A stretch of 64,000 bases of DNA from positions 2,418,001 to 2,482,000 of the forward strand of contig JAJFPB010000005.1 of the NCBI GenBank assembly GCA_020881915.1. Reading direction: 5' to 3'. The notes beneath the pieces are model-generated. The model had not been told where the DNA came from, did no database searches, and worked only from the letters and a program-made list of their open reading frames with translations. Positions within the stretch are counted from its first letter, which is position 1. Every line of letters starts with the position of its first letter. The DNA is from Paramyrothecium sp. XJ0827. Taxonomy: Eukaryota > Ascomycota > Sordariomycetes > Hypocreales > Stachybotryaceae. A program made the translations under genes and the position numbers. Of the stretch, positions 9,241-21,551 are shown piece by piece.

Positions 9241-12200
9241 ATGGAAAATGAGTCGCCTTACATGGACGAGGGGCGCTCGTCGAGGAGGAACCGCTTGATG
9301 GGGAAGCTGTTTGGTGGCAGAGAACGAAAGCCCGAAGTTGATAACGCAGCAAACGTGGATGCCTTTCTTCACAGCGCCGCAGATAACCTCGACGTCTTCC
9401 ATGCGCCGCCGCCGCCGCCGCCCCCTTCAACCGCCATTCCCAAGCTTGCGAAGCTGGACACGAGTATATCCCGTTACCCCCAGGCTCTGGCAGTCAATCA
9501 ACAGGCACAGCTGAATCGCCCCGTTGCTCCGGGCCGGCGCGAGTCGAATGTGTCCTCCAGAGTCCCGCGCCCGAACAAGAAGGGCTTGCTCGTTCGATTC
9601 GTGGATTCGTATCCCGAAATTATCGGCGAGGGTGGTGATGAGTCCGAAATACCAACCATAGAGATCTCCAAACGGAGGCCGGCCGCACCCCCTCCCCGCC
9701 CCCCTCAACACCGTTCACCACAACCATCCCCCGGGCGATCTTCCACGGCGACTGCTCAGAACAACTCTGCGAGAGCAGACGACAACTTCCAACCCAAAGC
9801 ACTAAAGCGCACCCAAACAGGCTTCTCGTCCATCTACGAGTCCGACCCGGATCAAGGGCCCCCGTCGACATCTAGCTCCAAACACCTCAATCCAGTTCCT
9901 CCTCAAAACACCGTGTTACCTGGTAAAACTTCCTCGGCGTCATACCTGGAGACCAGTGGTAGGCACGACGAGAACAGGAGGTCTTTCATAGAGGTGCACC
10001 AAGCTCAAATGCGAGAGGCGGAGGGTCAAGCTTTCGCGAAAGCAGCCCGCACGGCCAGCGCGGCATCCCCTCACGACTGGGAGGACCGTAAACAATTCTT
10101 CCCACCTGAATCAGATTCACCGCCGGCAGTTACGCGAAGGCCTTTGTCAATGAATAGCACAAACGGTGCGCCTCCCCCTCCCGCTGTTACATACAGCCCG
10201 GTAGCGTCCCTAGCGTCCAACTCCTCGAGCATGTATTCTCCCAAGGAGAACTCTCAAATAGACCCTAGGATGACTCGACAACCCAGTGTAGCATCTCAGC
10301 TCGAACCTCCACCAATGGCTGCCAGGGCTGCCTCCTTCAAGCTGCATGATGTCGTTACTGCTGCCGGTGACGATGCTCTCAACCTGTTTGTGGCAAGAAC
10401 GCGTCACTTGTTCGAGTTATTTAGACTCCACGCGGAGTCTGTAAAGCCCATATCAAGTAGCCCGCCTCAAGCATGTGCCCGCGCAGCGTTATGGTGGTTC
10501 TTGAAGGGAAGGATGGGCCTGGAATCTGCTGTTCGTGAGCGGCCAACAACGTCGCAGGCGCAGATGCATAACGAGCTCGACCGACAACAGGCTTACACCA
10601 ATCTGGCGAAAGGCTACTGGCTCTGCCAAGAAATCATACCGGCTATCATGCAAGCACAAGGGTTGGCCCCTGATCCTGAGGTCGCAGAGGTGGCGCAGGG
10701 TTTAGTTTCGGCTCTACGAAAGCTGGCCATGTCGATGAAGCGCAATGGGTTTCTGCCGCCCGAAGAAGCGTTCCTGCCCCAGACCATCGACAAGTCTATC
10801 TGGGTGGAGTACCAAGCACTCAGCCAAGACATGATGGCTCTACTTTCAGGTAATTGGGGATCAACCATGACGGCAATGCAATCGTCCCTATCAAGTCTGC
10901 ATCTCTTGGACGCCTTTCCAATTGGTGACACAAACGAGAACTTCTGCTACGGACGGGTGGCCGCGGACGTTTATCTCATGGAACAAGGCAGGGACTCTCA
11001 GCGCATCTACTTCCCTTGCTTAGTGTCGATGGTTCGGCCTCAGAAACTGACTGGCCTCGTTTTCGTGCTTGCGAGTCAAAACGGCAGCATACAGCTTCCC
11101 ATACAGGAGACAAGGAGTGGCGGCGCAGTCTGGGACGATGTTCGCTGGCGCAGCGAAACCTGCACGCTGGACATTCGCCTGCCTCGCGGCTTCCTGCTTG
11201 TCATACAACTCTCGCAACAGGACTATAAAATGGCGTACAGCATGTACGAGTTCTTCGCGAAAACTCGCGCAACACTGTTCCCGCGGAGCGACGAGGAAGT
11301 AGTGGTCCGGACAGCACTCAGGTCCTTCCAATACATAGATAGCGACGCTCAATCTCGCGTGTTTCCCAAAGAGGCGGTTTTGCACTGCGAGGTCGCCTTG
11401 TTCGAAAGGATACACAAGGAGAACGGACCCTCGGGCCCACGCAGCTGGCATCGTGGATTCCGCGTGGCTGTTGTTACAGGTCCACGGACGAGGACGCTGA
11501 ATGGAGTTAATCACTCATTCCCACCTCAACTGCCTGTACAGTTTGGCTTTTTCCGTGCCGAAGGTGATACGCCGGCCCTTTCACTAAAGTTCGACGACGG
11601 ACGTCGAAAGGGCCGCATGGTGCTGAGTTTCGCTGACGAGAAGGAGCGAATAAAATTCCACTCTACCCTCACCGGAACAGCACTGGATCACGACGAGAAA
11701 ATATTTGCAGACGTGCCGCTCAAGGGCTTCATGATAGCCCAGAGTCTTCGAGAACCGACGGGAATGGCGCCATTCAGCCGCATGCCTTGGAAGGCAGCTA
11801 GAGTTGTCAATGATGAGTTCAGCAGCAATGGGGATCTGCCTCCTACCGTGTTGGCAGACAGGCTCAAGGTGGTCTTCGAATACCAGAATGGAACCATCAC
11901 GGACAGAGTAAACGTTGCCCCTGGAGAACTGCGAATGCGTCTAGAGGTATCAAATGCCAAGCTTCTACGGGTTCTCCGTCAGCCACAGCATGACATTACA
12001 ATGTCCGTGTCCGAGGCTCAGGTGCCGAAGGAGGTACCACGCAGCATGACGGATGCTCTTCAGCTTATTCAGGCGCACCAAACGATTCGCAGCATGGAGT
12101 TCGGCAACATTCAGGATCTTCACGCGTTCCAATTTGCGCTCACGGGATTTGAGGTCATATTCGATGCGCTCGCTATCACGTTCGCAATCGCGCGTCGACG

Positions 12201-12671
12201 CATGGTAGTGCCCATTCACAAGAAATGGGAGGCGGGCTATACGCGGATCCAAGTCGTGAGGCAGGAGGATAAACAGCTACAACTGCTGGCTTTCTTCGAA
12301 GACTTCGTCCATGGGCATTGCATGAATTTCGTTCTGAAAGGTACAGATAATTATGAAAGCTTGTCGCGAAGCGGAAAGAGTGGTATCAGATTTGTGGATG
12401 CGAAATTTCCACTGCCGCGGTTACCAGCAGACAGAGACCAGGACTTTGACGACATGGCTTTCGTCTGTCTCGATCTCCCTGATTTGCCGGGCGAGCATGA
12501 TGACATTTCTATCTGGTTCGAAAAGGAATCAGGTGAGTGAACAACCTCTAGATGAGCATTGTACACTACGAGCAGATACTGACCCTACGCCTGATAGACC
12601 GCGAAAGACTTATACAGTGTCTGCCAGCACCAGTAAAGGAAGCTGCAAAGCTGTCGTCGTTACTAAAATAA
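9241..12671 (+). CDS. Conserved-looking large protein of unknown function (1121 residues)
   Basis: There are two exons, 9241-12532 and 12598-12671. A 65-base GTGAGT...TAG intron replaces an apparent stop at 12540 and adds the tail DRERLIQCLPAPVKEAAKLS. The N-terminal third (to about residue 370) is disordered and rich in Pro, Ser and Arg, with a run of seven Pro at about residues 59-65. The remaining 750 residues look folded, with alternating strands and helices, and include segments such as YWLCQEIIPAIMQAQGLAPD and FALTGFEVIFDALAITFAIA. The composition could suit a cortical or signalling scaffold, but I cannot name a domain. The start ATG is the first in frame. Confidence 0.85.
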
Positions 12672-15407
12672 GTAAGACGGGCGGATGCGGGCTCGGCCGT
12701 TGGCGCCAAGGAGACTGTTAGAGAACATGTACGCGAAACCGAAACTCTTGAGTAATGACCATGTGATCATAAGAGAGTTCAGTGATGATGGTCAACATTT
12801 TGAAGACGAGCCATCATTGGAGCTAGAGATGCAAAAGTGGCGGCGGGTGTGAGCATAGCGGAGCTGTGGAGGCGAAACCGTGATGGAGAAAATGTTCTAT
12901 TGGGACTGCATTCCGTTCGGCCAGCATTGATATCAGAAGACGGGTCGACGTGGCGTTGAGAGTTTATTTATTTATTTATGGATGGACCACAGCATGAGAA
13001 CATGAACACTGAGTCGAGTCTGGTGCCGCAAATCTGTTTGGCGGTATTGCGTGGTTGGTCTTTACTTATTCTATTAAATGCGTTGGGCGAAGCCCTGCAA
13101 GTGCTGCCTCATACCTCTTTTTAGGCTTCGCCCTGAACAGCCTGCGTTGATGAACCCATCCCCAACATTTGACTTGAGAATCGATGACCAGACATCTATC
13201 ATACAATAGCGTAGCCGGATGCCACGACTGGTGGCATGCTCAAAAGGGGCGACACAGTGCCCCGTACCTGTAGGATGAGACCCAAGTGGGAGGCACAATG
13301 AGCCGAAAATAGACAAGCTGATGATAGCTCGCAGCAAATTAACTGGGAGAAAGAAAATTGCAGATCCTTGTTCCCCTCTACACCCGAAAAGGACCACTAG
13401 CAACGTCATCAGTGGGGGGTCTTATACTCTCCTAAATGCCCCTCGTAGCCCAATGCTAAAGGGGACTTGCTCACGAAGGGCTCACATTCCTAAGGACTTT
13501 CAAAGACACCCTACTGTGCTTGATGGTGATGCAGGCAGGTTAGTTGTGTGTGAGTTAGTTTAAATGCTAACATACATGGACTATAGCTATGCATCTGTTT
13601 TGTCTCAGACTGACGAACTTTCGTGCTGCATCTTCAGGAACCGATTATATGCATGTCTCAAGAAAAGAGAGAGAGAGAGAGAGAGAGGGAGAAAAAAAAA
13701 AGAAGAAGAAATGCCTAGCAGACCGCAGCAATGACGTCCTAGGTCCTGCCTACATATGTGATGATACCTCGAGTCAGGCTTCCCCATCAAACTATTCCAG
13801 TGTAGCAGTATATTGTACTGTAATGCAATTCGAGTACTGTACAGTTTAGGCATGTAATGTGTCGATAGCGGTCTTTGAACGAAATCACAAGCCCCGTTGT
13901 CTGTTTCTTGTGTTTCTTGTTCGCTCCTTGGCATTTGGCGGCCCGAACAAAGCTGTAGCTGACGCACGGAGCAAGCGGAGCTAGTTGGGATGTGCACAAC
14001 AACGCACGTCTCTTGTCACTTACATCATGCATGCATGCTCACGCTTATTCGATCTACCAACAGCCTGCCTCTACCATCGAGCTTGGTGGCACGCTACCGG
14101 AAGCTGTGCACACCCTGCCTGCCTGCATTTAGGTCCGGAGCGGGAGGGTTTGACTCAAACGCCAGCCAGCCAGCAGCGTGCAGGCTTCCGGCAGAGCGCC
14201 CCTTCGACTTGAGCTACGGGTGCGCGGAGTGAATGATTCGATGTAGTCACTGGCCTGGCAGCCAAGGATCTAATGAGGAGCTGCTGCTCCCTGGTCCTGT
14301 TCCCGGCCAGTCTAGGCAAACAGAATGAGTCCAAATAGCTTCCCGAGAGAACCGGGGACGGCACACACTACCAAATAAGTCGAAGTAGCTACCTCAGGTA
14401 CGTACTGCTGTTGCTCTCGTTCCATGATTGCACATGCATCGGGCGGTGGGAAACAATCCTCCTCCTGCCTCTACATATTCCTGGTCTTGCCTCTCCTTTT
14501 AAACCAGCTCATCGTCGCCACTACCGACTCTCCCGTCAGCCGTTTCCGTTTCTCTCTCTTCGGCAACCCCTGAGTCACCTTCTCTGACCAAGCCAAGCCT
14601 GACGGAAACCACCTCGCCAAGCCGTGAATTTCTGGACTACGAAGCTCACTCCTACGTACCGACGTTCCCGTTTGTTTCCCTCTTATCCAGTTCCCGTCAA
14701 TCTATACCTGCATTGCGCATCTCGTTCTTCTTTGCATCTCGCTAACAGACTTGGCTCAGCTCCCTCCGGTTTCGCACTTCTTAAAACAAACCAAAAAAAA
14801 AAAAAAAAAACGGCTGCTGTTTTCCATTTCGTCATTTCCCACAACCCGGGCTCACGCCGTCGCACTGCCCTCCAACGGAGCCTTTCAGCACTCTAAACTC
14901 TGGTGAGCGAGCGGGCGATCCAGCGGAGGAGACTGAGCCCCGCACTCAAAGCAGCAGGCCGACCCAAGCCAAAAAGCGCCAACGCAAAGCAGGCCAGCCC
15001 TGCCTCTTGGAGGGGGAGGGGCTCCGTCACCATCACCTTAATCTTCCTTTGTCCCCAATACCTCTGTGCACCACCGCGCCGCGACCATGGGACTGGTATC
15101 GGTACACGGGCGTCGCAGGACGTCGTCGGCCAGTGAGTACCCCCAGGTGCCATCATGGCCTCCTACCACACGTCCGTTCCGTCACTCCTCCAGCTGCAAC
15201 GAATCCGCGTATTCCCCCGCCAAGTCCATTTTCTTCGCGAGTTTGCGACTCCGGCATCCGCGGGCTAGACAATGTCCATATTCCTGCTCTCGACGCATGC
15301 GCCTACGCTTCTCTTATTTGTCCCTTCTCCTTGATTCGCCTGTTGGCTTGATACCCTGATTCCTAACCCATTTTCCCTTTCTCAAACCCACCAACCGTGA
15401 ACTCGAG
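12672..15407. other. Long intergenic region with simple repeats
   Basis: About 2.7 kb. It contains a TTTATTTATTTATTTAT tract near 12964, a (GA)n run at about 13667-13688, a run of 18 A at about 14794-14811, and the Gcn4-type heptamers TGACTCA at 14151 and TGAGTCA at 14571. From about 14460 it becomes C/T-rich, as expected for the promoter and leader of the oxysterol-binding protein gene. No ORF here resembles a protein. Confidence 0.45.
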
Positions 15408-17270
15408 ATGCTGACTGGCTGGTTTGCGCAACCCGAAGGCAACCGCTCGTCCATCGACGAAGCGAGGGCCGATACCGACGATGATACCCAGGTTATGGAG
15501 CCCGATCAGGGCAACGGTGAGTCTTTGATGCCGTTTTTTGCAAAATCGCTGGGGAAATGCGCAGACTTTAGCTGACCTCTGCTACTAGTTCTGTCGCATA
15601 TAATCTCGCAGCTGCGGCCCGGAGCTGATTTAAGTCGCGTCGTCTTGCCCACCTTTATCCTAGAGCCCCGCAGCATGCTGGAGAGGATCACAAAGTATGC
15701 ATGCAGCCGAGAACTGCACAGGCTTTGATGCGCAGTCTGTTGACCATTTCAATAGCTTCATGTGTCACCCCGAGATGCTGTTGCACATTCCGACCATCGA
15801 CGACCCGACTCAACGCTTCCTATCCGTCGTGAAGTTCTACCTTAGCGGCTGGCACATTCGCCCTCCGTTCGTGCCACCCCGACCCAAGATGCATCTAATT
15901 GATCACTAACTTCTCATCAAAGTGGCGTTAAGAAGCCTTTGAATCCTATCCTTGGAGAGATCTTCACCTGCTACTGGGACTTTGCGGACAACAAACGAGC
16001 CTATTATATCTCCGAGCAGACTTCGCACCATCCTCCCAAGTCGAGCTACTTCTATATGGCCCCGGATCACCACATTCGTATCGACGGTACTCTTAAACCG
16101 CGAAGCAGGTTTCTTGGAAATTCCGCTGCTAGTCTCATGGAAGGCGTAGCATTCCTTTCGCTTCTGAACAGGGGTACCGATCCATCAAAGGGCGAGCGAT
16201 AGTAAGTCCTTGCTTGTGCAATCAATACCCCAATGAAAGGCAAGACTGCTAACTTCTTCCTTTTCCCCACCAGCATTCTTACCCAGCCTAACATGTACGC
16301 CAGGGGCATCCTATTCGGCAAGATGAAATACGAGCTAGGCGATCATAGCTTCGTTCGATGCCCAGAGCTTGATCTCGTCGCCGATATCGACTTCAAGACC
16401 AAGGGATGGGTGGGTGGCACCTACAACGCCATTGGAGGCCAAGTGAAGAGAGCAAGTACGGGCGAGATCTTGTACGAGCTTTCCGGCTTGTGGAGTGAGG
16501 AAATGTTCATCAAGGATGTGACGGTAAGTCGACTTGCTCAATGCGTTTTCGAAATGATTTCTTGACGAACCAATTTAGACTGGCCATCGCGAGGTGTTCT
16601 TCAATGCGCATACAGCCAAGCCAAGTCCGCCTTTGGTACGGCCCATCGAGGATCAAGAGGAGCGTGAGTCACAGCGCCTCTGGGAGAAAACAGCCAAGGC
16701 GGTAAAAGAGAGAAACCACGAGCTAGCCACCGACGAAAAGACAAAGATTGAGGACCGGCAGCGTGAAGAAGCAGCAGTCAGGGCACAAGATGGTATGGAT
16801 TGGCATCCTCGTTTGTTCCGTCGAGTCAATCCCACTCAAGACGTGGCTGAAGAGGGAGAAGAGGACCTCGAATGGATCATCAATACCGACATGCAAGTTC
16901 CCACGCCTCCATTTGTGGCGACTGATTCTAATACCGTTGTAGTGACTACTCCGCTTCGCCCGAACAACAAGCACAGCACATTATGGGTATCTTTCCCATT
17001 GTAAAGGGTCAGAAGCCGAACCAAGACAACGCTATTCCGAAGTACGAACCAAAACCCACCGCCGAGCCCGAAAGCCGCGAGGCGCCGAAGGAAGACGATC
17101 TCATTGATTTCGGTCAAGGTGATGAACCTGCACAGCCACCACCCGCTCCATCCAAACAGCCCAGTGAAATCGAGAGCATGTTAGCATCCACGGGGAAACC
17201 TGCTGAAGGACCTCTGATTGATTTCGCTAAAGATTTGAAGAAGGACCTCCCGGCCAGTAGCAAGGAATGA
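15408..17270 (+). CDS. Oxysterol-binding protein-related protein (short Osh/ORP type)
   Basis: There are seven exons: 15408-15516, 15589-15694, 15756-15866, 15923-16201, 16274-16523, 16579-16892 and 16943-17270. The protein has 498 residues. The lipid-transfer core is intact: LPTFILEPRSMLERI at about residues 56-70, KKPLNPILGEIF at about 112-123, and the signature EQTSHHPP at 140-147, whose two His (144-145) bind PI4P in the family. There is no PH or ankyrin region, so this is a short ORP; the lid-side motif resembles the phosphatidylserine/PI4P exchangers Osh6/7 and ORP5/8 (inference). The C-terminal tail is acidic and Pro-rich, with two LIDF motifs. The sixth intron (16893-16942) appears to use a GC donor. 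The fifth exon ends in phase 0. Confidence 0.9.
16893..16942 (+). other. Probable GC-AG intron in the oxysterol-binding protein gene
   Basis: The donor reads AT|GCAAGT and the acceptor GTTGTAG|T, with a CTAAT branch-like site before it. Removing these 50 bases joins EWIINTD-I-DYSASPEQQ in frame. The nearby GT (GTTCCC) would put a TGA directly after the acceptor. Confidence 0.7.
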
Positions 17271-17584
17271 GCTGATGACTTGACGGGAGGAGAATCAAGG
17301 CGGGCTAGACAGCCAATGACTCCCCAGCATATAAAGATATTTTGCATCAGCAGCAAACGTCAGCATCCCTCGTATCACGCAGTCACACGCCTTTGAGCCG
17401 GTACCATTGTCAAAAGGTAATGCATGATTTAATTCATGTTGTGTACATATCGGTAGTACCACAAGAATACGCTCCATTCGAGCCAAACTCAAGCTGTTCC
17501 CTCTTCCTGAACGCCGTAACCAGTAACCAGTTCCGTTTTGACACCCTTGCCATATCACACAAACGCTTGTCGACCGGATAGAAA
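17271..17584. other. Convergent 3' intergenic region
   Basis: These 314 bases lie between the stops of the oxysterol-binding protein gene (plus) and the U2AF gene (minus). No feature beyond 3' untranslated sequence can be seen. Confidence 0.4.
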
Positions 17585-18469
17585 CTAAAACCGCCGGCGT
17601 GTAGGTTCCGGAGTCGGTGATCGGCTGGCGCTCCGCTCATCGCGCCCACGCATCTTGAGCCACTTCTTGGTGCTGTTGGTGAGTTCACGGTCGAGCTCGT
17701 CGCTGGGGTTCTTGCGGTGGATGAAGTTGCAGAAGCCTCCGCGGACGCAGCCCTCGCCCGAGTTCAGACGACAGCAGGCTTCGCGGAAGTCGGTGACGGG
17801 GCTGAGCTCGCAGTAGATGGGGCGAGCAGCGTACCAGCGGCTGTTGAGCGCGTCACAAGCCTTCTGGGCGGATTCTTCGTACTTGAAGCGGGCGTAGACG
17901 TTTCCGATCAAATCTAGGAGGTTGGGTTAGTAACATTCATGAAACAAACCAGGCCATCGCCACACGGACGGTGTTTGCGCCGAAAACCTGGTTAGTGAGG
18001 CGGGCAATCGAACGTACGGTCATTGTTGTTGTCGCATACGACAAGCTCCTCCAGCTCGCCGTACTTGCACAGCTCGCACCAGATGTCCTCGTAGAAAGCG
18101 TCGAAGTGGTTCTGCAGCTGGGCCGGGTTCATGCGGTTCTTGGGGTCGTAGGCCGGGTTCTGGTAGAGGTTGGGCATGAGGATGGTCTGGCTGTACGAGG
18201 GCTTGACATGTTTTCGTGAGCAGCGGTCGCCGTGGCGGCATGCGCCGATTTTCTAAACAAGAGATTCCAGAGTCAGTAGAGTTCTTCTTCCAGCCGCGCA
18301 CGAAGAGATGGCAATGATTGCCAACGCATCTTCCTCTCGGCATGCGCCCCCGGGGAAGGCCGTCTCCGTGACGTGCGAAAGCAAAGGAGGGTCTCAAACT
18401 TACGAAGTAGAAGGAGCAGTTGACCTTGTCGAGCTCGGTACCGAAAATTGAAGCCAGAAAGTTGGCCAT
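17585..18469 (-). CDS. U2AF1: Splicing factor U2AF small subunit (U2AF35/U2AF23)
   Basis: There are three exons: 18469-18404, 18252-18018 and 17913-17585. The protein has 209 residues. The order is CCCH zinc finger 1 (C18-x8-C27-x5-C33-x3-H37), a U2AF-homology RRM running through VVCDNNNDHLIGNVYARFKY, then CCCH zinc finger 2 (C-x7-C-x5-C-x3-H in CRLNSGEGCVRGGFCNFIH), and a short RS-like tail ending PEPTRRRF. In the family this subunit reads the AG at the 3' splice site while pairing with the large U2AF subunit. The first intron (18253-18403, 151 bases) splits the first zinc finger and is long for this window; the second is 104 bases. The length matches the fission yeast 23-kDa form. Confidence 0.95.
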
Positions 18470-19427
18470 GTTTGCGAAGAGATTGGTCGGTGATGGAGGA
18501 TGGGGAGAAGGGAAAGCCGAAGTCAGATGAGACTGTTTGACTGTTATCGCAAAATGAGCTTCCAACGAGGAAAGATCTGGATGAGTATCCGATCCGAGAT
18601 TGACGCAGGTATCTTAGCCTTGCGCCACAGGCGTGTGATAGGATGAGGCTGAGTCACGTGGTGGTGTGGCTGATTTGTCAACTAAACAGATCATCTGGAG
18701 CCTTCTACTGTGTGCCAAGAAGAATTGACCAATCGTGTAGAATAGTGTATGCTTTTCTATTCTACTAAAGTATTTGTAAATCCGATGGCCGCATGTCCTA
18801 CTGAAGCTTCTCGAAACTGTCTCAGCTTCGAGGATTCCTCGCCAAATTGCAGGATGAGATCAATTGCTATCAAGAGCAGATGCGTCTGCCTGCATGACGT
18901 TTTGCTGATGTAAACAAAATCAGTACTTCATGTGCTTTTTACTTTGTGGAGGAAGGCTTTTGAATTGGGCATGCGGCAAATTGAGGAAAAGGCAAGCTCA
19001 GAGGCCATAGTCAGGAAGAATATGACCGGATGGTTGGTTGTTTTGGCGTTTGCATGGTGCTTAGCTTCGACGTGTGCAGTCAAGGTCGCTGCTAAAGCAT
19101 TTTAGTGCAGTGAACCCCCCAGCCGGATTGTCATGGGGCTGCCACGGCACTAAGCCCGATTCGCTGGGAGTCGCTCTAAGCGGAAACTAGGCTTAACCAG
19201 GATGTATAGCAACACGCAGGGACCCCTTCTTCGAAAAGCAAGATCGATAACCTCCTCCTCCCCCCTCTGAAGCTTCGTTCTCCTGAAAACCTTACGAATC
19301 GAATGCTTCGCCCCCTCCGCAGCGCCCAATAGCCCGCGGGGACATTGACGGCCCGGCTGACGATGAGTTTACCGACTTAAAGATTGACCAGCTTCCATTT
19401 TGCCCCAATCACCCCCCCAAAAACAAA
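18470..19427. promoter_or_regulatory. Divergent promoter region between U2AF1 and the ELMO gene
   Basis: About 960 bases lie between divergent start codons. It contains TGAGTCACGTG at about 18649-18659, which joins a Gcn4-type heptamer to a CACGTG E-box, about 180 bases upstream of the U2AF start. The half nearest the ELMO gene is C/T-rich. No ORF of interest is present. Confidence 0.45.
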
Positions 19428-21551
19428 ATGGACCAAGCCGACATCCCAGCGCTGCTTGCGCGCCTGGCTAGCGACGAGGATGCCGCGCGCAAAATGGCCG
19501 TCTTCAAGCTCCAGAGCTCCATCAACGACCCCTCCTTCGCCGATGTCTTCATATCCTCCGGCGGCCTCGTCGTCCTGCGCCGCCTCATCATGTCGGCCGG
19601 CGGAAACACGCTCGCCTACGCGCTGCAGAGCCTCACCCGCCTCCTCGAGGTCGACATGGGCTGGGAGATCTTCGAGGGCCCGACGGCGAGCGATCTCGTC
19701 GAGCGCATCGTGGAGCTCATCGTCACCAACCCGCTGGTTAATATCCTTAGGGGCGCCATGTCTATCCTAGTCGCCCTTGTGAACCACTCGCAGTCCGGGG
19801 GCCAGCCGGCCGCGCAGCGCACCCCGGGGAGCTTTGGCTTCCGTGCCCTCAAGCCGGCCGTGGCCGTGTATCCGCACTTCTTCGAGCATGTCATTCACCA
19901 GCTGCAGAGCGCTGACCATGCGCTGTGCGCCAATGCGCTCATGCTGATCAACGCTCTCATCCGCGACGCGGTCTCGGCGGAGGACGCCAACGTGGGCGGG
20001 AAGCCAGCTGGCGCCGCCAACATTGTCTCGGTTCCGGAGGAATGGCCGAAGCTCATCAAACGGTTGCAGGACCTCGGTCTTATAAAGGCAGTCTACAATC
20101 TCATGCAGAGCTCTGCGCTCCAAGATTTGGCACACCCCATGCTGGAGTTCCAGTCCCTGACGAAGGTGCTGCTTCGGAAGTGGCGCGAAATTCGGGTCGA
20201 TCTTGAGAGGCCGGATCACCGACGGGCACTCAAGAGCCTGCATCTCGCTAGCGCGCCGGACAGAACGGGTATCAATGGCCATGCCAAGGATGACGCTACC
20301 GAGGCGGCCAAAAAGGATTCGCGAAGACACAATTCAGAGAAATGGAGGAGGCTCGGGTTCGCGACGGAGAGCCCGGCGCACGACTTCGACACAGCGGGAT
20401 ATCTGGGGATGATTGACTTGACCGACTATGTGCGGAAGCACGAAGATGGCTTCCAGAAGCTATTGCTGGAGCAAGCAGCAGGCCCTGCTTCTGAGAGGTG
20501 TCCGATAGCCCACGCTAGCTTGGCTGTAACCATGATTCTGTACGATCACTTCGAGGTCGATAAGATGGAACTTGAAGACACCAAAGGTCACCAAAGCATG
20601 GACAGAGCTAGTCACGATACACTATTTCGGCCACTGCTCCTTCAGTGGTCGAGGCTTCACACCGCTGGCCTTCGCAGTTTCTTCCGGGTGTGGAAGGCGA
20701 CGGGAGCTGAGCAGGGCGATTTCGAAAAAGTGGCCGAGCTCGTCCGCATCCTAGTGGAGCAGGTGGTCGGTCAAGCTACACGGACCAAAGACGTCATGGA
20801 GGTGGAGGACGAGATGCAGGAAATTGATATTGGCCGACTGCGCAAACTCCAAATGGAGCTGCTGGAAATGTCGTTCGAGGATACGTGGGGCCAGCACCTG
20901 TACCAAGTGCGGGAGGACCTGAAACAGGAGGCGTTGCAATTCGTCAAGGAACAACGCATACGGTGCCTCTTACAGGGAACGTGGTTCAACAAGTTAGGGT
21001 TACAGACAAGTGACGATCGAGGCGATAGCCCTTGGAGGTTCATCAGGCTGTCGTATAATCGTCGGTATCTCCATTATGCCGATTTCGACCAGAAGGCGGA
21101 ACACGATCCCGGTCTCGATGTGCTGACCGAAAAGGTGGACCTCAGCACAATCAGCTCGGTAGTCTCGAACGTCTCGGCGCCGAACGAGGACGCCATAAGC
21201 ACGGACAGTAACACCAGTCATCCCAAAACGACAACCAAGATCACAATATACAGTTACGTGAAGCCGGGGCAGACGAAGGAGGGAGCCGAGCCCAACGAAC
21301 AACCAGTGCTCACGCTGCGGCCCGTCAGTCACAGTGTTGCGTCAGAGTGGCTCGATGGGCTTCTCATGCTTCTGAACCAAGCTCCAATCACGGCGGAGAC
21401 CAACAAACTAATAAATCTGGTAAGCGACTACGGGTTGAAGATCCGGTTGCTCAATGTACGAATGGATTCAGCATTTGAGGGGCCGCCGCCGGGGGCGGGC
21501 GTAGTCCCGAGCCGAGAGGGACTGGATGAAGACTACTTCTTCGAGGTGTAA
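19428..21551 (+). CDS. ELMO/CED-12 family protein
   Basis: This is an intronless gene of 707 residues. The N-terminal part is a helical armadillo-like repeat region (LLARLASDEDAARKMAVFKLQ onward). The middle holds the ELMO domain (about residues 310-480), and a PH-like domain follows near the C-terminus (WFNKLG... WRFIRLSYNRRYLHYADF), ending in an acidic tail. ELMO proteins partner DOCK-type exchange factors to activate Rac/Rho GTPases; fungal relatives (yeast Lmo1) act with Dck1 in stress and cell-wall signalling. A partner DOCK gene is not in this window. The start is the first ATG in frame, preceded by CCCCAAAAACAAA. Domain borders are estimates. Confidence 0.85.
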   Translation: MDQADIPALLARLASDEDAARKMAVFKLQSSINDPSFADVFISSGGLVVLRRLIMSAGGNTLAYALQSLTRLLEVDMGWEIFEGPTASDLVERIVELIVTNPLVNILRGAMSILVALVNHSQSGGQPAAQRTPGSFGFRALKPAVAVYPHFFEHVIHQLQSADHALCANALMLINALIRDAVSAEDANVGGKPAGAANIVSVPEEWPKLIKRLQDLGLIKAVYNLMQSSALQDLAHPMLEFQSLTKVLLRKWREIRVDLERPDHRRALKSLHLASAPDRTGINGHAKDDATEAAKKDSRRHNSEKWRRLGFATESPAHDFDTAGYLGMIDLTDYVRKHEDGFQKLLLEQAAGPASERCPIAHASLAVTMILYDHFEVDKMELEDTKGHQSMDRASHDTLFRPLLLQWSRLHTAGLRSFFRVWKATGAEQGDFEKVAELVRILVEQVVGQATRTKDVMEVEDEMQEIDIGRLRKLQMELLEMSFEDTWGQHLYQVREDLKQEALQFVKEQRIRCLLQGTWFNKLGLQTSDDRGDSPWRFIRLSYNRRYLHYADFDQKAEHDPGLDVLTEKVDLSTISSVVSNVSAPNEDAISTDSNTSHPKTTTKITIYSYVKPGQTKEGAEPNEQPVLTLRPVSHSVASEWLDGLLMLLNQAPITAETNKLINLVSDYGLKIRLLNVRMDSAFEGPPPGAGVVPSREGLDEDYFFEV

